Below, one piece after another: positions 19,890 to 28,804 of a stretch of 64,000 bases of DNA (position 1 is the first letter of the stretch; the number at the start of each line of letters is the position of its first letter). The stretch is from Corallococcus caeni (GTDB taxonomy: Bacteria > Myxococcota > Myxococcia > Myxococcales > Myxococcaceae), in NCBI RefSeq assembly GCF_036245865.1, contig NZ_BTTW01000001.1, positions 62,001 to 126,000 on the forward strand. The letters are read 5' to 3'. The notes under the pieces are model-generated. The model did no database searches. It saw only the letters and a list, made by a program, of their open reading frames with translations, and was not told where the DNA came from. Position numbers and translations under genes: made by a program.

Positions 19890-20465
19890 CTACTCGCTGT
19901 CGCGCTGGAGCACGATGAAGCGGTAGTTCTGCAGCTCGTTCTCGCCCGCCGTGTAGAGCACCGTGAGCAGCAGGTCGTACGGGACCATCTTGTCCGCGAT
20001 GACCGACAGCTCATGGGTGAAGGGCGCCGCCGGGTTGCGGTCCGCGATGAACTTGAGCTTCTGCACTTCCTTCTTCAGCTGCGCGTCCAGCCCCATCACC
20101 AGGCGCCCCTGCAGCTGGGCCTCCGGGATGCGGCCGTCCTTCAACCGCACCACTTCCCGGTCCCCCACCAGGATGTTCTTGGGGGTGATGGTGATGGCCA
20201 CCGTGTCCTTGGGCGTGGCGCGCGTGGAGGACACCGGCGGCCGGACGTCCTCGGACGCGGTGATGGCCGCGGAGGACGACGCGAAGGACTTCAGGAGGAA
20301 CACCAGGATGATGGTCATCATGTCCATCATCGCGGTGATGTTGAGCTCCTTCACCTCGCTGGCCGCCTCGCGCTCCTTGCGCTTCTTGCGCGTGAGGGCC
20401 CGGCGGTAGCGCATGCGCGCGAGCTGCTCGGCTTCTTCGGCGGACAGGGGCGCGGTTTCGGACAT
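19890..20465 (-). CDS. ExbD/TolR-family protein (second copy)
   Basis: A 191-residue inner-membrane protein. After a charged N-terminus (RRALTRKKRKER) comes the ExbD signature ELNITAMMDMMTIILVFLLKSF, a single transmembrane helix with the proton-conducting Asp in MMDMMT. The periplasmic domain follows (TPKNILVGD, ... FIADRNPAAPFTHELSVIADKM). It forms a TolQ/R- or ExbB/D-type proton channel stator with the genes immediately upstream, starting 2 bases after the other ExbD gene. No TonB or TolA is adjacent, so which machine it powers is unknown. Confidence 0.9.
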   Translation of the reverse strand: MSETAPLSAEEAEQLARMRYRRALTRKKRKEREAASEVKELNITAMMDMMTIILVFLLKSFASSSAAITASEDVRPPVSSTRATPKDTVAITITPKNILVGDREVVRLKDGRIPEAQLQGRLVMGLDAQLKKEVQKLKFIADRNPAAPFTHELSVIADKMVPYDLLLTVLYTAGENELQNYRFIVLQRDSE

Positions 20466-20467
20466 GG

Positions 20468-20995
20468 CTAGAGGACGCCCAGGGTGACGTCGGGGAAGAG
20501 CAGCTTGCGCTCGGCGGCCGTGCCCGCCGTCTCACGCAGGGCGTCCATCGTCTGGATCAGCGCCTCGTAGGGGATGTCCGGATCCGCCGCGACGACGACC
20601 TTCGTCTCCTGGGGGAAGGCGGCCTTGAGCTTCACCATCCGAGCGGTGAGCGCCGCGAAGTCGTGCGTGCCGTCCGCGCGCACGGGCACCGTGGGCGCCC
20701 CACCCTCCGCGGGCGCGGCCTCCGGGCTGTTGCCCCGGACGAAGAGCCCCTTGTGGGAGATGAGCACGGACAGGTTCAGCTTGGGCGCGTCCGCGTCCCC
20801 CTGCCCCACGCCCGCGGTGGCGCCGTAGCTGGGCGCGTTCACGTTGAGCGCACCGAAGGCGGTGAGCCCGGTGATGGACAGCAGCATGAAGATGATGAGG
20901 TTCATGAGGATGTCGAGGTACGGGACGATGTTCAGCTCGCCCCCCTCTTCCTCTTCCCTCGGCTTCAGCTTGCGGCGCGAGTAGTGGAACGCCAT
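20468..20995 (-). CDS. ExbD/TolR-family protein (first copy)
   Basis: A 175-residue inner-membrane protein. A basic N-terminus (YSRRKLKPREEEEGG) leads into ELNIVPYLDILMNLIIFMLL, the ExbD transmembrane helix with its conserved Asp. The periplasmic part contains LSVLISHKGLFVRG and VVVAADPDIPYEALIQTMDALRE, typical of the ExbD/TolR fold. It lies between the ExbB-type gene (27 bases upstream) and the second ExbD (2 bases downstream). The two ExbDs are quite different in sequence, suggesting distinct roles and not a recent duplication. Confidence 0.9.
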   Translation of the reverse strand: MAFHYSRRKLKPREEEEGGELNIVPYLDILMNLIIFMLLSITGLTAFGALNVNAPSYGATAGVGQGDADAPKLNLSVLISHKGLFVRGNSPEAAPAEGGAPTVPVRADGTHDFAALTARMVKLKAAFPQETKVVVAADPDIPYEALIQTMDALRETAGTAAERKLLFPDVTLGVL

Positions 20996-21022
20996 GGCGT
21001 GCCCGGTGCCCTGAGGAAGCGG

Positions 21023-21778
21023 CTACGACGCGGCGCGGACGTCGGAGTCCGCGGGGACGACTTCCAGCGAGCCCCGACGCGACAGGAGGTTCTCCAGCTT
21101 CAGCGCGTTGAGCTCCACCAGCTCCACCATGTTCTTGGCGTAGTTGCTGAAGAACAGGTGCGCCACGATGCAGAGCACCGCGATGGAGAGGCCGAAGCCC
21201 GTGTTGTACATGGCCTCCGAGATGCCGTTGGAGAGCAGCGCCTGCTTCTGCTCCGCCGGCACGTTGCCCAGCGCGCGGAAGGTGCCGATGAGGCCCACGA
21301 TGGTGCCGACAAGGCCCACCAGCGTCGCGATGTTCGCGAGCGACCACAGCCACTGCACCCGGCGCGAGACGTGCGGCGTGTACTCCGCCAGCGCCTCCTC
21401 CACCGCCTTGGCCACCTCCAGCTCACCCCGGTTCGCGTTGATGAGCCCCGCGCGGATGACGCGGGCCAGGGGCGAGCGCGGCGCCATGCCGCAGAACTTC
21501 ACCGCGCGGTCCAGGTTGCCGCCGCGGACCATCTTGTGGACCTGTTCGATGAACGCCGTCGCGTTCAGGCGGTAGCGGTAGAGCAGCGTCACCGCGCGCT
21601 CGCCGATGACGGCCAGCGAGGCGGCCAGCCAGAACAGGTTCACGAACATGAACGGGCCGCCGGCCTTGAACGCGCCGACGATGAAGTCCCCCAGGCCTCC
21701 GGAAGAAGCATGGCCCGCCGCGGCGGGGGCGGCCTCGGCCACCACCACACGCAGCAACTCACTGACAGAGGGAATCAT
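21023..21778 (-). CDS. MotA/TolQ/ExbB proton-channel family protein
   Basis: A 251-residue membrane protein starting MIPSVSELLRV (ATG 21778; upstream codons are less family-like). Transmembrane segments are FMFVNLFWLAASLAVIG, WSLANIATLVGLVGTIVGLIGTF and the pair around NTGFGLSIAVLCIVAHLFFSN. The TolQ/ExbB signature is LANIATLVGLVGTIVGLI with the channel Thr. It is first in an ExbB-ExbD-ExbD operon. Such complexes convert proton motive force into mechanical work for TonB-, Tol- or gliding-type machines; in myxobacteria, homologous AglRQS drives gliding, but I have no evidence that this set is AglRQS. Confidence 0.9.
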   Translation of the reverse strand: MIPSVSELLRVVVAEAAPAAAGHASSGGLGDFIVGAFKAGGPFMFVNLFWLAASLAVIGERAVTLLYRYRLNATAFIEQVHKMVRGGNLDRAVKFCGMAPRSPLARVIRAGLINANRGELEVAKAVEEALAEYTPHVSRRVQWLWSLANIATLVGLVGTIVGLIGTFRALGNVPAEQKQALLSNGISEAMYNTGFGLSIAVLCIVAHLFFSNYAKNMVELVELNALKLENLLSRRGSLEVVPADSDVRAAS

Positions 21779-21943
21779 CGCGGACCGCGTCCTTTCGCTG
21801 CCCCCCGCGCGCACCCCTGCCGCACGAAGGGCAGGAGGCTGCGATCACGGGCCAGGAGCAATCCGGACTTCTAGGACTTCGCCCGCGAGGGTGTCAAGCC
21901 AGGGGGCCGGCCGTACCCCCCTGGAATGACTGGGCTTTTGCGC

Positions 21944-24541
21944 TCAGGCTTCCACGGTGGGCGTGGGGGCAGGCGCGGCCTCCACGGAAGCCCCCGGAAT
22001 GGCTGGCTCCACCACCTCGCGGCGGTAGTCGCATTCCTTGTTCGGGCAGGAGATGTAGGCGCCGTCCCGCTTGGAGAACTTCTGGAGGAGGTAGGGCGAC
22101 GCGCACTGCGGGCACTGCTCCGCCAGCGGCCGGTCCCACGCGGCGAACTTGCACTCCGGATACCGGTTGCAGCCGAAGAAGATCTTCCCGCGTCCGCTGC
22201 GGCGCTCGGTGAGGTAGCCCACCTTGCACTCCGGGCAATTGACGCCGATGGAGATGGGCTTGGACGTCTTGCAGTCCGGGTAGCCCGAGCACGCCATGAA
22301 GCGCCCGAAGCGGCCGCGCTTGATCACCATGGGCTTGCCGCACTTCTCGCACTTCTCGTCCGTGGTCTCCTCCTCCACGATGACGATCTTCCCCTCCGCG
22401 TCCCGCTTGAAGTCCTTGGTGTTCTTGCAGTCGGGGTAGTTCGAGCACGCGAGGAAGTGGCCCATCTTCCCGAACTTGATGACGAACGGGTTGCCGCACT
22501 TCTCGCAGGCGATGTCGGTCTTGATCTCCTCGCGCTTGACGTCGCGCATCTCCGCTTCGGCCTTCTCCAGGGTCTCCTTGAAGGGCCCGTAGAAGTCGTG
22601 CAGCACCGTCTTCCAGGACGCGCCGCCGTCGGAGATCTGGTCCAGCTTCTCCTCCATGCTGGCCGTGAACGACACGTCCAGCTCATGGGGGAAGTGCTTC
22701 ACCAGGAGTTCGTTGGTCATCTGGCCCAGGTCGGTGGGACGGAAGCGGCTCTCCAGCTTCTCCACGTACTTCTTGTCCTGGATGTTGGAGAGGATGGCCG
22801 CGTACGTGGACGGACGCCCGATGCCGCGCTCCTCCAGTTCCTTCACCAGCGTGGCCTCGCTGAAGCGCGGGGGCGGCTGGGTGAAGTGCTGCTCGTTGAG
22901 CAGCTTGTCCAGCGTGAGGACCTCGCCCTCGTTGAGCGGGGGCAGCTCGCCCACCACGTCCTCGGCGCCCTCTTCGCCGGCGGCCTTGGCCTTGTCGCGC
23001 TCGGACTCCTCTTCCGGCGTGAGGCCGGCGCCGTAGACGCCCAGGTAGCCGGGGAACTTCAGGGTGCTGCCGGACGCGCGGAAGGTGGCGCGGCCCGCGG
23101 TGATGTCCGCGGCCGTCTGGTCATAGACGGCGGGCTTCATCTGGCACGCGACGAAGCGGTTCCAGATGAGCTCGTAGAGCCGGAACATGTCCAGCTCGTC
23201 CATGGCGTCGAAGAAGGGGCGCACGCGCTCGGGCGGGTACTCCAGGGACGTGGGCCGGATGGCCTCGTGCGCGTCCTGGGCGCTCTTGCGGCTCTTGTAG
23301 ACCATGGGCTCCGGCGGCAGGTAGTCCGCGCCGTACTTCTGGCCAATGAACTCGCGCACCTGCGTCACGGCGTCGTCGGACAGACGCGTGGAGTCCGTAC
23401 GCATGTACGTGATGAGCGCCGTCTGGCCTTCTTCACCCAGCGGCACGCCTTCGTACAGCTTCTGCGCCAGCGTCATCGTCTTCTTGGCGGTGAAGTGCAG
23501 CCGGTTCGCCGCCTCCTGCTGGAGCTTGGAGGTAATGAAGGGCGCGGGCGCGTTGCGGCGGCGCTCCTTGCGGTCCACCTTCGTCACGGTGAAGGGGGCG
23601 TCCTTCAGCTCCGCGACGAGCCCGTCCGTGGTGGCGCGGTCCTTGAGCTCCACCTTCTTGCCGTCCACGCGGGACAGCTTCGCCTTGAAGGGCGGCGGCC
23701 CCTGCGGGCCCTGCACCAGCGCGTCCAGCGTCCAGTACTCTTCCGGCTGGAAGGCCTGGATCTCCGCCTCGCGCTCGACAATCAGGCGCACCGCGACGGA
23801 CTGCACGCGGCCGGCGGACAGGCCGCGGCGGATCTTCTTCCAGAGCAGCGGCGAGATTTGGTAGCCGACGAGCCGGTCGAGGATGCGGCGGGTCTGCTGC
23901 GAATCGTAGTTGTCCTGGTTGAGTTCACGCGGCTGCGCGATGGCGTCCTGCACGGCGCGCTTGGTGATCTCGTTGAAGGTCACGCGGAGCGAGTCCGGGT
24001 GGCCCAGCTCCTCCTTGATGTGCCAGGCGATGGCCTCGCCCTCGCGGTCGGGGTCCGTCGCCAGGAAGACGCGGTCCACCGTCTTGGCCATCTTCTTCAG
24101 CTCGTTGAGGACCTTCTCCTTGCCCTTGATGACCGTGTACTCGGGCTTGAAGTCGTCCTCCACGTCGACGCCAATCTTGCTCTTGGGCAGGTCCTTCACG
24201 TGCCCCACGGACGCCTTCACCGTGTAGCCGGAGCCCAGGTACTTCTTGATGGTCTTCGCCTTGGCGGGAGACTCCACCACCACGAGGTAGTGCGGGCCCT
24301 TGCCACGGCGCTCGGGCACTTCCTCTTCGACGTCCGCGTCCGCGTCCACGGTGGGCAAGTCTTCGCCGTCCGCGCCACGGCGGCGGGCCGCGGTCTTCTT
24401 CTTGGCGGTGGTCTTCTTGGCCGCCGTCTTCTTCTTGGCCGCCTTCTTGGCCGCCGGCTTCTTCGCGGCCGCCTTCTTGGGCGTCTCCTCCCCCGCCGCC
24501 GCCTCCGTCTGCGCCGCCTGTGTCTTCTTCCGCGTGGCCAT
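21944..24541 (-). CDS. topA: DNA topoisomerase I
   Basis: An 865-residue type IA topoisomerase. The first ~75 residues are Lys/Ala-rich (KKAAAKKPAAKKAAKKKT-like), resembling histone H1 tails. The TOPRIM domain follows (YLVVVESPAKAKTIKKYLG, DPDREGEAIAWH), and the catalytic Tyr is in LITYMRTDSTRLSDDAV. The C-terminus carries four Cys4 zinc-ribbon repeats: CEKCG...CSNYPDC, CEKCG...CSGYPDC, CPECK...CNRYPEC and CPQCA...CPNKEC. It relaxes negative supercoils. It follows dprA by 23 bases, a common pairing. Confidence 0.97.
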   Translation of the reverse strand: MATRKKTQAAQTEAAAGEETPKKAAAKKPAAKKAAKKKTAAKKTTAKKKTAARRRGADGEDLPTVDADADVEEEVPERRGKGPHYLVVVESPAKAKTIKKYLGSGYTVKASVGHVKDLPKSKIGVDVEDDFKPEYTVIKGKEKVLNELKKMAKTVDRVFLATDPDREGEAIAWHIKEELGHPDSLRVTFNEITKRAVQDAIAQPRELNQDNYDSQQTRRILDRLVGYQISPLLWKKIRRGLSAGRVQSVAVRLIVEREAEIQAFQPEEYWTLDALVQGPQGPPPFKAKLSRVDGKKVELKDRATTDGLVAELKDAPFTVTKVDRKERRRNAPAPFITSKLQQEAANRLHFTAKKTMTLAQKLYEGVPLGEEGQTALITYMRTDSTRLSDDAVTQVREFIGQKYGADYLPPEPMVYKSRKSAQDAHEAIRPTSLEYPPERVRPFFDAMDELDMFRLYELIWNRFVACQMKPAVYDQTAADITAGRATFRASGSTLKFPGYLGVYGAGLTPEEESERDKAKAAGEEGAEDVVGELPPLNEGEVLTLDKLLNEQHFTQPPPRFSEATLVKELEERGIGRPSTYAAILSNIQDKKYVEKLESRFRPTDLGQMTNELLVKHFPHELDVSFTASMEEKLDQISDGGASWKTVLHDFYGPFKETLEKAEAEMRDVKREEIKTDIACEKCGNPFVIKFGKMGHFLACSNYPDCKNTKDFKRDAEGKIVIVEEETTDEKCEKCGKPMVIKRGRFGRFMACSGYPDCKTSKPISIGVNCPECKVGYLTERRSGRGKIFFGCNRYPECKFAAWDRPLAEQCPQCASPYLLQKFSKRDGAYISCPNKECDYRREVVEPAIPGASVEAAPAPTPTVEA

Positions 24542-24564
24542 GGCTCTCCTACCTCGAACTGCCT

Positions 24565-25695
24565 CTAGACCTTCTCGTACCGTTTACCCGGGTGCTGGAC
24601 CACCAGCCCCGACAATTCCAACTCCACCAGGGCGCTCGTGAGCGCCGCGGGCGACAGCGGGCTTGCGGCGAGCACCTCGTCGAACGAACGGGGAACCCGG
24701 TCCAACAGCCCGTAGGCCCCGCGCGCTTCCACCGACAGCGCCTCCCACCACCCTGAATCCCGACCCGCCGGCACCGCACGGACCGGGTGAACGCCCACCA
24801 CCGCGCAGATCGTCTCAGCGGACGTGCATGCGCGGGCCCGCCCGTCCGCCAGCAGGGCGTTGCAGCCCGCCGCGGCCGGCTGCCAGACGTCCCCGGGCAG
24901 CGCGAACACCGGCCGGCCCTGCACCCGCGCGGCTTCCGCCGTGTAGAGGCTGCCGGACTCCAACCCGGCCCGCATCACCAGCACCGCATCCGACGCGCCA
25001 GCGATGAGGCGGTTGCGCCGGGGGAAGGTCGTCGTGCTCGCCCGGACCCCGGGCGGCAGCTCGCTGAAGTACACCCCGCCCCGCTCCAGGAAGTGGGGCA
25101 GCAGCCGGGCCTGGGCGGGATCCAACGCGTCCAGGGCGGAGCCCAGGAAGGCCCACGTCTCCGCGCCCACGTCCAGCGCGCCCCAGTGGCACGCCCGGTC
25201 CACGCCCTCCGCCGCGCCCGACACCACCCCCACCCCGGCCTCCGCCACCCTCCGGGCGAACGTGCGCGCGAACGGCAGGAAGCCCTGGTCCGGGTGGCGG
25301 CTGCCCACCATGGCCAGCCTGCGCCGGGGAGGTCCCGGGTTTCCCAGGTGGAACAGCAGCGGCGGCGCGTCCTCCACCCCCACCAGCCGGGCGGGATAGG
25401 CCGGCGTGCCCGCGAAGGCCACCTGGAGTCCCGTCCGTGCACAGGCCTCCTCCGTCCGGGACGCCAGGGTGTCCAGCGACGCGACGGCGGCCAGCCGCTG
25501 ACGGACGGTCGCGGGCACCGGCACGTCCGCCACCCAGTCCCGCACGGGCGTGGACGCGAGCCGGGAGAGCGCCCCACCGGCGAACGCGCGCACGGCGGCC
25601 AGCGTCCGGGGCCCCAGGCCAGCAATGGCCCAGAGCGCCAGGGTGGCGCGCTGCTCGTCCCAGGGTGGGTTGATGTCCGTCTGTGTGTCCGCCAT
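24565..25695 (-). CDS. dprA: DNA-processing protein DprA/Smf
   Basis: A 376-residue DprA. The Rossmann-fold core includes LAMVGSRHPDQGFLPFARTF, VVSGAAEGVDRACHWGAL, FPRRNRLIAGASDAVLVM and GRPVFALPGDVW. The N-terminus is SAM-like (ALWAIAGLGPRTLAAVRAF). The C-terminus is a winged-helix (DML1-like) domain with SFDEVLAASPLSPAALTSALVELELSG. DprA loads RecA on incoming single-stranded DNA during transformation. I chose MADTQTD at 25695, downstream of a recognisable promoter. It is co-transcribed with topA. Confidence 0.94.
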   Translation of the reverse strand: MADTQTDINPPWDEQRATLALWAIAGLGPRTLAAVRAFAGGALSRLASTPVRDWVADVPVPATVRQRLAAVASLDTLASRTEEACARTGLQVAFAGTPAYPARLVGVEDAPPLLFHLGNPGPPRRRLAMVGSRHPDQGFLPFARTFARRVAEAGVGVVSGAAEGVDRACHWGALDVGAETWAFLGSALDALDPAQARLLPHFLERGGVYFSELPPGVRASTTTFPRRNRLIAGASDAVLVMRAGLESGSLYTAEAARVQGRPVFALPGDVWQPAAAGCNALLADGRARACTSAETICAVVGVHPVRAVPAGRDSGWWEALSVEARGAYGLLDRVPRSFDEVLAASPLSPAALTSALVELELSGLVVQHPGKRYEKV

Positions 25696-25713
25696 GCCGT
25701 CCCCGCCTGTTTC

Positions 25714-25731
25714 CCACCTATATAGAGGTGG
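25714..25731 (-). promoter_or_regulatory. Inverted repeat in the dprA leader
   Basis: CCACCT-ATATAG-AGGTGG is a perfect 6-bp inverted repeat with an AT-rich centre, unusual in this GC-rich sequence. It lies between the predicted dprA transcription start and the ATG, so it could be an operator or a leader hairpin. Confidence 0.4.
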
Positions 25732-25748
25732 TCCCGGGAGGGGCGTGA

Positions 25749-25776
25749 CACATAACACCGGAACTTCGGGGGTCAA
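25749..25776 (-). promoter_or_regulatory. Sigma-70-type promoter for dprA-topA
   Basis: On the minus strand a -35 box TTGACC (25776-25771) is followed after 16 bases by TATGTG (25754-25749). The predicted start is near 25742, giving a leader of about 47 bases before the dprA ATG at 25695. The -35 box is strong and the -10 box weak. Confidence 0.45.
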
Positions 25777-25780
25777 GCGA

Positions 25781-25816
25781 CCCGCCCTTCCCGGGCGGGC
25801 CGGAATGCAGCATTCC
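25781..25816 (-). terminator. Paired hairpins after the LysM gene
   Basis: Two hairpins follow the stop of the minus-strand LysM gene: GGAATG-CAG-CATTCC (25802-25816, with CAG in the loop) and CCCGCCC-TTCCC-GGGCGGG (25781-25799). There is no T-run. They lie directly before the dprA promoter and probably separate the two operons. Confidence 0.45.
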
Positions 25817-25837
25817 TGCCGTTGGCCGCCTTCGGAT

Positions 25838-27055
25838 TCAGCGGCTGGCGGTGGGCGTTCCGTCCTTGCGCATGGTGGCGCGGTCGCCGGCGGAGACCTC
25901 CACCATGGAGCGGGTCAGCAGGCAGTTGGAGGTGCGCTCACGCACCTCCGTGACCATGCACTGGGCCACGGCCTCCCACGGGTAGGCCTTCTTGCCCTTG
26001 CCCGCGTCGCCCATCTTGTAGTCGCTGCGGCCGAGCACATCCAGGCTCGGGTCGCCGCGGCGCTCGATGGTGAAGATGTTGCCCACCTGCACGCCGTCCG
26101 CGGTGCCGCGGTCCACGACGACGAAGTGGTGCTCGCCCAGCAGCGTCTGGCCCGGCGTCATCGGCGTGAGCACGTAGCCGGGGATCTCCTTGCTGTTGGG
26201 CTTGGGGGCGACGCGCTCCGACAGCTTCTCGCTGGAGGGGCCCACCAGGTCGCCGCGGGCGATGGGGTCCCACGTCTCCGTGATGCGCGCGGTCACCAGG
26301 TCGTTGTTGATGGCGACGACCTGCACCGTGCCCAACAGCTCCGTGAGGTAGCCCGTGCGCGCGTGCGTCACCGGGTGCTTCACCTCTTCCACGGTGTGGA
26401 AGATGACGTAGCGGTCGCCAATCTTGGCGGCGCCGCGCTTCTTGAAGGTCAGGTAGACCTTCTCCGGGGCGGAGAGCATCAGCGCCTCGGAGGACGAGCC
26501 GTCGATGCGGCCCGCCTCGTCCAGTTCGCGCGTCGTCACGAAGCCCTTGGTCGTCACCGGGCGCGCGTTGGCGGGGTCGTAGCCGATCTTCCCGACCACC
26601 GACACCAGGCTGCCGCCGCTCACGTCCGTGGGCGCCGCCACGTCGTCGGAGGGCAGGTCGCCCCCCTCCACGCGCGCGGGGACCTCCTCGCCGCCGGGGA
26701 AGAACTTCACGTTGTTGCCCGGGTAGATCCAGTGCGGGTTGGCGATCTGCGGGTTGTAGGACCAGACCTTGGGCCAGTACCAGGGGCTGCCCAGGTAGCG
26801 CTGGGACAGGTCCCACAGCGTGTCGCCGGTCTCCACGGTGTGCACCTGGCCGGGCGCGCTCTCACGGCCCTGCGGGGCGCCGGGCGGGAGCGTGACGGAG
26901 GTGGGGCGCTGCTCCACGTCGTCGGAGATGTCCTGCCCTTCCGTCTCGGTGGAGGCCGGCTGGGGCTCCTCCTCCTGCGCGTCCTGGGCGAAAGCCGTCC
27001 ATGCCGGCGCGACGGTGAGGGGCACGAGCAGGGTGGCGAGGATCCGGGAGCGCAT
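25838..27055 (-). CDS. Secreted LysM-domain protein
   Basis: A 405-residue exported protein. The signal peptide is MRSRILATLLVPLTVAPAWTAFAQ, cleaved after AFA. An acidic linker precedes a LysM domain (HTVETGDTLWDLSQRYLGSPWYWPKVW...NPHWIYPGNNV, about residues 70-120), which binds peptidoglycan glycan chains. The C-terminal 270 residues are beta-rich and resemble a FlgT/assembly-type domain repeated in myxobacterial LysM proteins (KKRGAAKIGDRYVIFHTVE, LLGTVQVVAINNDLVTARI). I chose the ATG at 27055 because of the AAAGGA ribosome-binding site just upstream. It follows the YbgF-like gene by 26 bases. Confidence 0.87.
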   Translation of the reverse strand: MRSRILATLLVPLTVAPAWTAFAQDAQEEEPQPASTETEGQDISDDVEQRPTSVTLPPGAPQGRESAPGQVHTVETGDTLWDLSQRYLGSPWYWPKVWSYNPQIANPHWIYPGNNVKFFPGGEEVPARVEGGDLPSDDVAAPTDVSGGSLVSVVGKIGYDPANARPVTTKGFVTTRELDEAGRIDGSSSEALMLSAPEKVYLTFKKRGAAKIGDRYVIFHTVEEVKHPVTHARTGYLTELLGTVQVVAINNDLVTARITETWDPIARGDLVGPSSEKLSERVAPKPNSKEIPGYVLTPMTPGQTLLGEHHFVVVDRGTADGVQVGNIFTIERRGDPSLDVLGRSDYKMGDAGKGKKAYPWEAVAQCMVTEVRERTSNCLLTRSMVEVSAGDRATMRKDGTPTASR

Positions 27056-27081
27056 CGGACGACGTCCTTTCACAAAAGGGC

Positions 27082-27963
27082 TCAAGGCGAGAGCGCGGCG
27101 AGCCGCTGCTCCGCCTGCGTGGCGGCGGCCGTCCCCGGGAACTGGGTGACGACGCGGGTATAGAGGGCTCGGGCATCCACGGCCTGGTTCAGCCGCACCC
27201 GGCACTCCGCGAGCCGGAGCATGCCGTCCTGGACGGCGTCCCCGGCGGGGTAGTTCTTGATGAGTCGTTCGAACGTCTTCGCCGCGCCGGCCGCGTCCTT
27301 GAGCCCCATCTGGCCCAGGCCGCTGAAGTACAGGGCGTTGTCGGCGCGCGGGTGGCGCGGGTTCTCCGCAGCGAAGCGCGTGAGCGTCTCCACGCCGCCC
27401 TCCACGTTGCCGGTGCGCAGCATGGCCACCGCGCGCTCGTACTCCGCGTCGAGGATGTCCGGATCCTTCTCCGGGACCTCCATGCGGGAGGGCGCCAGGG
27501 AGCCCGTCGAGACCACCGAGCCCGACGAGCCCGTGCCCGACGAGCCCTCCACCGGGGAGATGAACATCTCCATCTGATCCGGATCCGGCTCCGTCACCGC
27601 CACGGCCGTGTTGATGCGCGGCGCGGGTTCCTTCTTCGGCTTGAGCCGCACCACCGTCAGCTCCGACGGGGCCATGCCCAGCGCCTCGCCGCCTTGCGAC
27701 GAGGCGGCCTCCGGCTTCGCGCTCGCGGCGGTCGCCGGGGACGCGGTGGGGGCCGGGGAGACGGAGCGGGCGCGGGAGACGGCGTCGCGGTTCTCCAGCC
27801 GCTCCAGCCGCTCCACCAGCGACGCCTGGGCGGCGCGCAGCGTGCGCACCTCCGCCTCCAGCCGGCCCACTTCCGTCTGGGAAGCAGCGGTGGTGGCGCA
27901 GGCGGTCGGCGCGGACAGCGCGACGGCGGCAAACAGGCGGAAGAGGAAGGGACGCACCGGCAC
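27082..27963 (-). CDS. YbgF/CpoB-like envelope protein with coiled coil and TPRs
   Basis: A 293-residue exported protein. The hydrophobic N-terminus FRLFAAVALSAPTACATT could be a lipoprotein signal, though PTAC is a poor lipobox. A short coiled coil follows (VGRLEAEVRTLRAAQASLVERLERLENRD), then a Pro/Ser-rich spacer and a C-terminal TPR domain (EYERAVAMLRTGNVEGGVETL, DNALYFSGLGQMGLKDAAGAAKTFERLIKNYP). This trimerising-helix plus TPR layout is that of CpoB/YbgF, which coordinates peptidoglycan synthesis with outer-membrane constriction. The Tol-Pal genes are not adjacent. GTG start. Confidence 0.83.
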   Translation of the reverse strand: MPVRPFLFRLFAAVALSAPTACATTAASQTEVGRLEAEVRTLRAAQASLVERLERLENRDAVSRARSVSPAPTASPATAASAKPEAASSQGGEALGMAPSELTVVRLKPKKEPAPRINTAVAVTEPDPDQMEMFISPVEGSSGTGSSGSVVSTGSLAPSRMEVPEKDPDILDAEYERAVAMLRTGNVEGGVETLTRFAAENPRHPRADNALYFSGLGQMGLKDAAGAAKTFERLIKNYPAGDAVQDGMLRLAECRVRLNQAVDARALYTRVVTQFPGTAAATQAEQRLAALSP

Positions 27964-28045
27964 GAGCCTGGACGGAGGGGATTCCAGGTCGAGGATAGGA
28001 AGGCCGGTCGGAGACCGTCAAGAAAACGACCCGGACGGCCCTCCG

Positions 28046-28804
28046 CTAGAACCGGTGCACCACGTAGTTCAGGTGACGCCCGGTGCGTCCCGCGTCCCGC
28101 CGGTGGGAGAAGAACCGGTCCGGATCACACGCCGTACAGGCCTGTAGCACGTCCACCTGCCCCGGCTTCAGGCCCGCCTTCATGAGCGACGCCTTCACCG
28201 CGAGTGGCAGGTCCAGGTGCGGCTTGTCCCCCGCGCGGACGACGTCCGGACCGAAGCGCGCGCGGAAGCGGTCGCCCAGCTCCGCCGACACCTCGTAGCA
28301 GCACGCCTGGATGCAGGGGCCCACCGCCGCCAGCAGGTGCTCCGGCTGGCTGCCTCGCGCCACCAGCGCCTCCACCGCGCGGGCGCTGATCTCCAGGTCC
28401 GTGCCCTTCCAGCCGGAGTGCACCGCCGCCACGCGCCGGCCGCGCGGATCCACGATCAGCACCGGCACGCAGTCCGCGGTGCCCACGGCCACCCAGCTCC
28501 CCTCCCCTTCCGTCCAGAGGGCATCCGCCTCGCCCAGCGTCGGGCGCAGCACCTCGTCGGCTTCGCCGCGCGCCTCCAGCACCGTGTCGCCGTGCACCTG
28601 AGACACCCGGCAGAGCGCGCCCAGCCTCGCGCCCGCGGCCTGGGCCAGGCGGCGGTGGTTCTCCTCCACGCGCGGGCGCTCGTCGCCCACGGAGAAGCCC
28701 AGGTTCAGCGACGCGTAGGGCCCTTCGGACACCCCACCCGCGCGGGTGGCGAAGCCGTGGGGCACCGGCAGCAGCGCGGACGTGAGGAACTGGGGCGTGG
28801 ACAT
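28046..28804 (-). CDS. pgeF: Peptidoglycan editing factor PgeF (YfiH/laccase-domain)
   Basis: A 252-residue protein of the YfiH family. Metal/active-site motifs are CRVSQVHGDTV, GTADCVPVLIVD and AAVHSGWKGT, plus the C-terminal FFSHRRDAGRTGRHLNYV. Known members are purine nucleosidase/polyphenol oxidase-like proteins that remove wrong residues from peptidoglycan precursors. The start MSTPQFL at 28804 matches the family. It heads a run of envelope genes (YbgF-like, LysM), consistent with a cell-wall role, and is divergent from the GGDEF gene. Confidence 0.93.
   Translation of the reverse strand: MSTPQFLTSALLPVPHGFATRAGGVSEGPYASLNLGFSVGDERPRVEENHRRLAQAAGARLGALCRVSQVHGDTVLEARGEADEVLRPTLGEADALWTEGEGSWVAVGTADCVPVLIVDPRGRRVAAVHSGWKGTDLEISARAVEALVARGSQPEHLLAAVGPCIQACCYEVSAELGDRFRARFGPDVVRAGDKPHLDLPLAVKASLMKAGLKPGQVDVLQACTACDPDRFFSHRRDAGRTGRHLNYVVHRF

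Noticed and set aside
22021-22510. Repeated Cys-rich blocks read as separate zinc-finger gene
   Set aside because: They are in frame with topA and are its C-terminal zinc ribbons.
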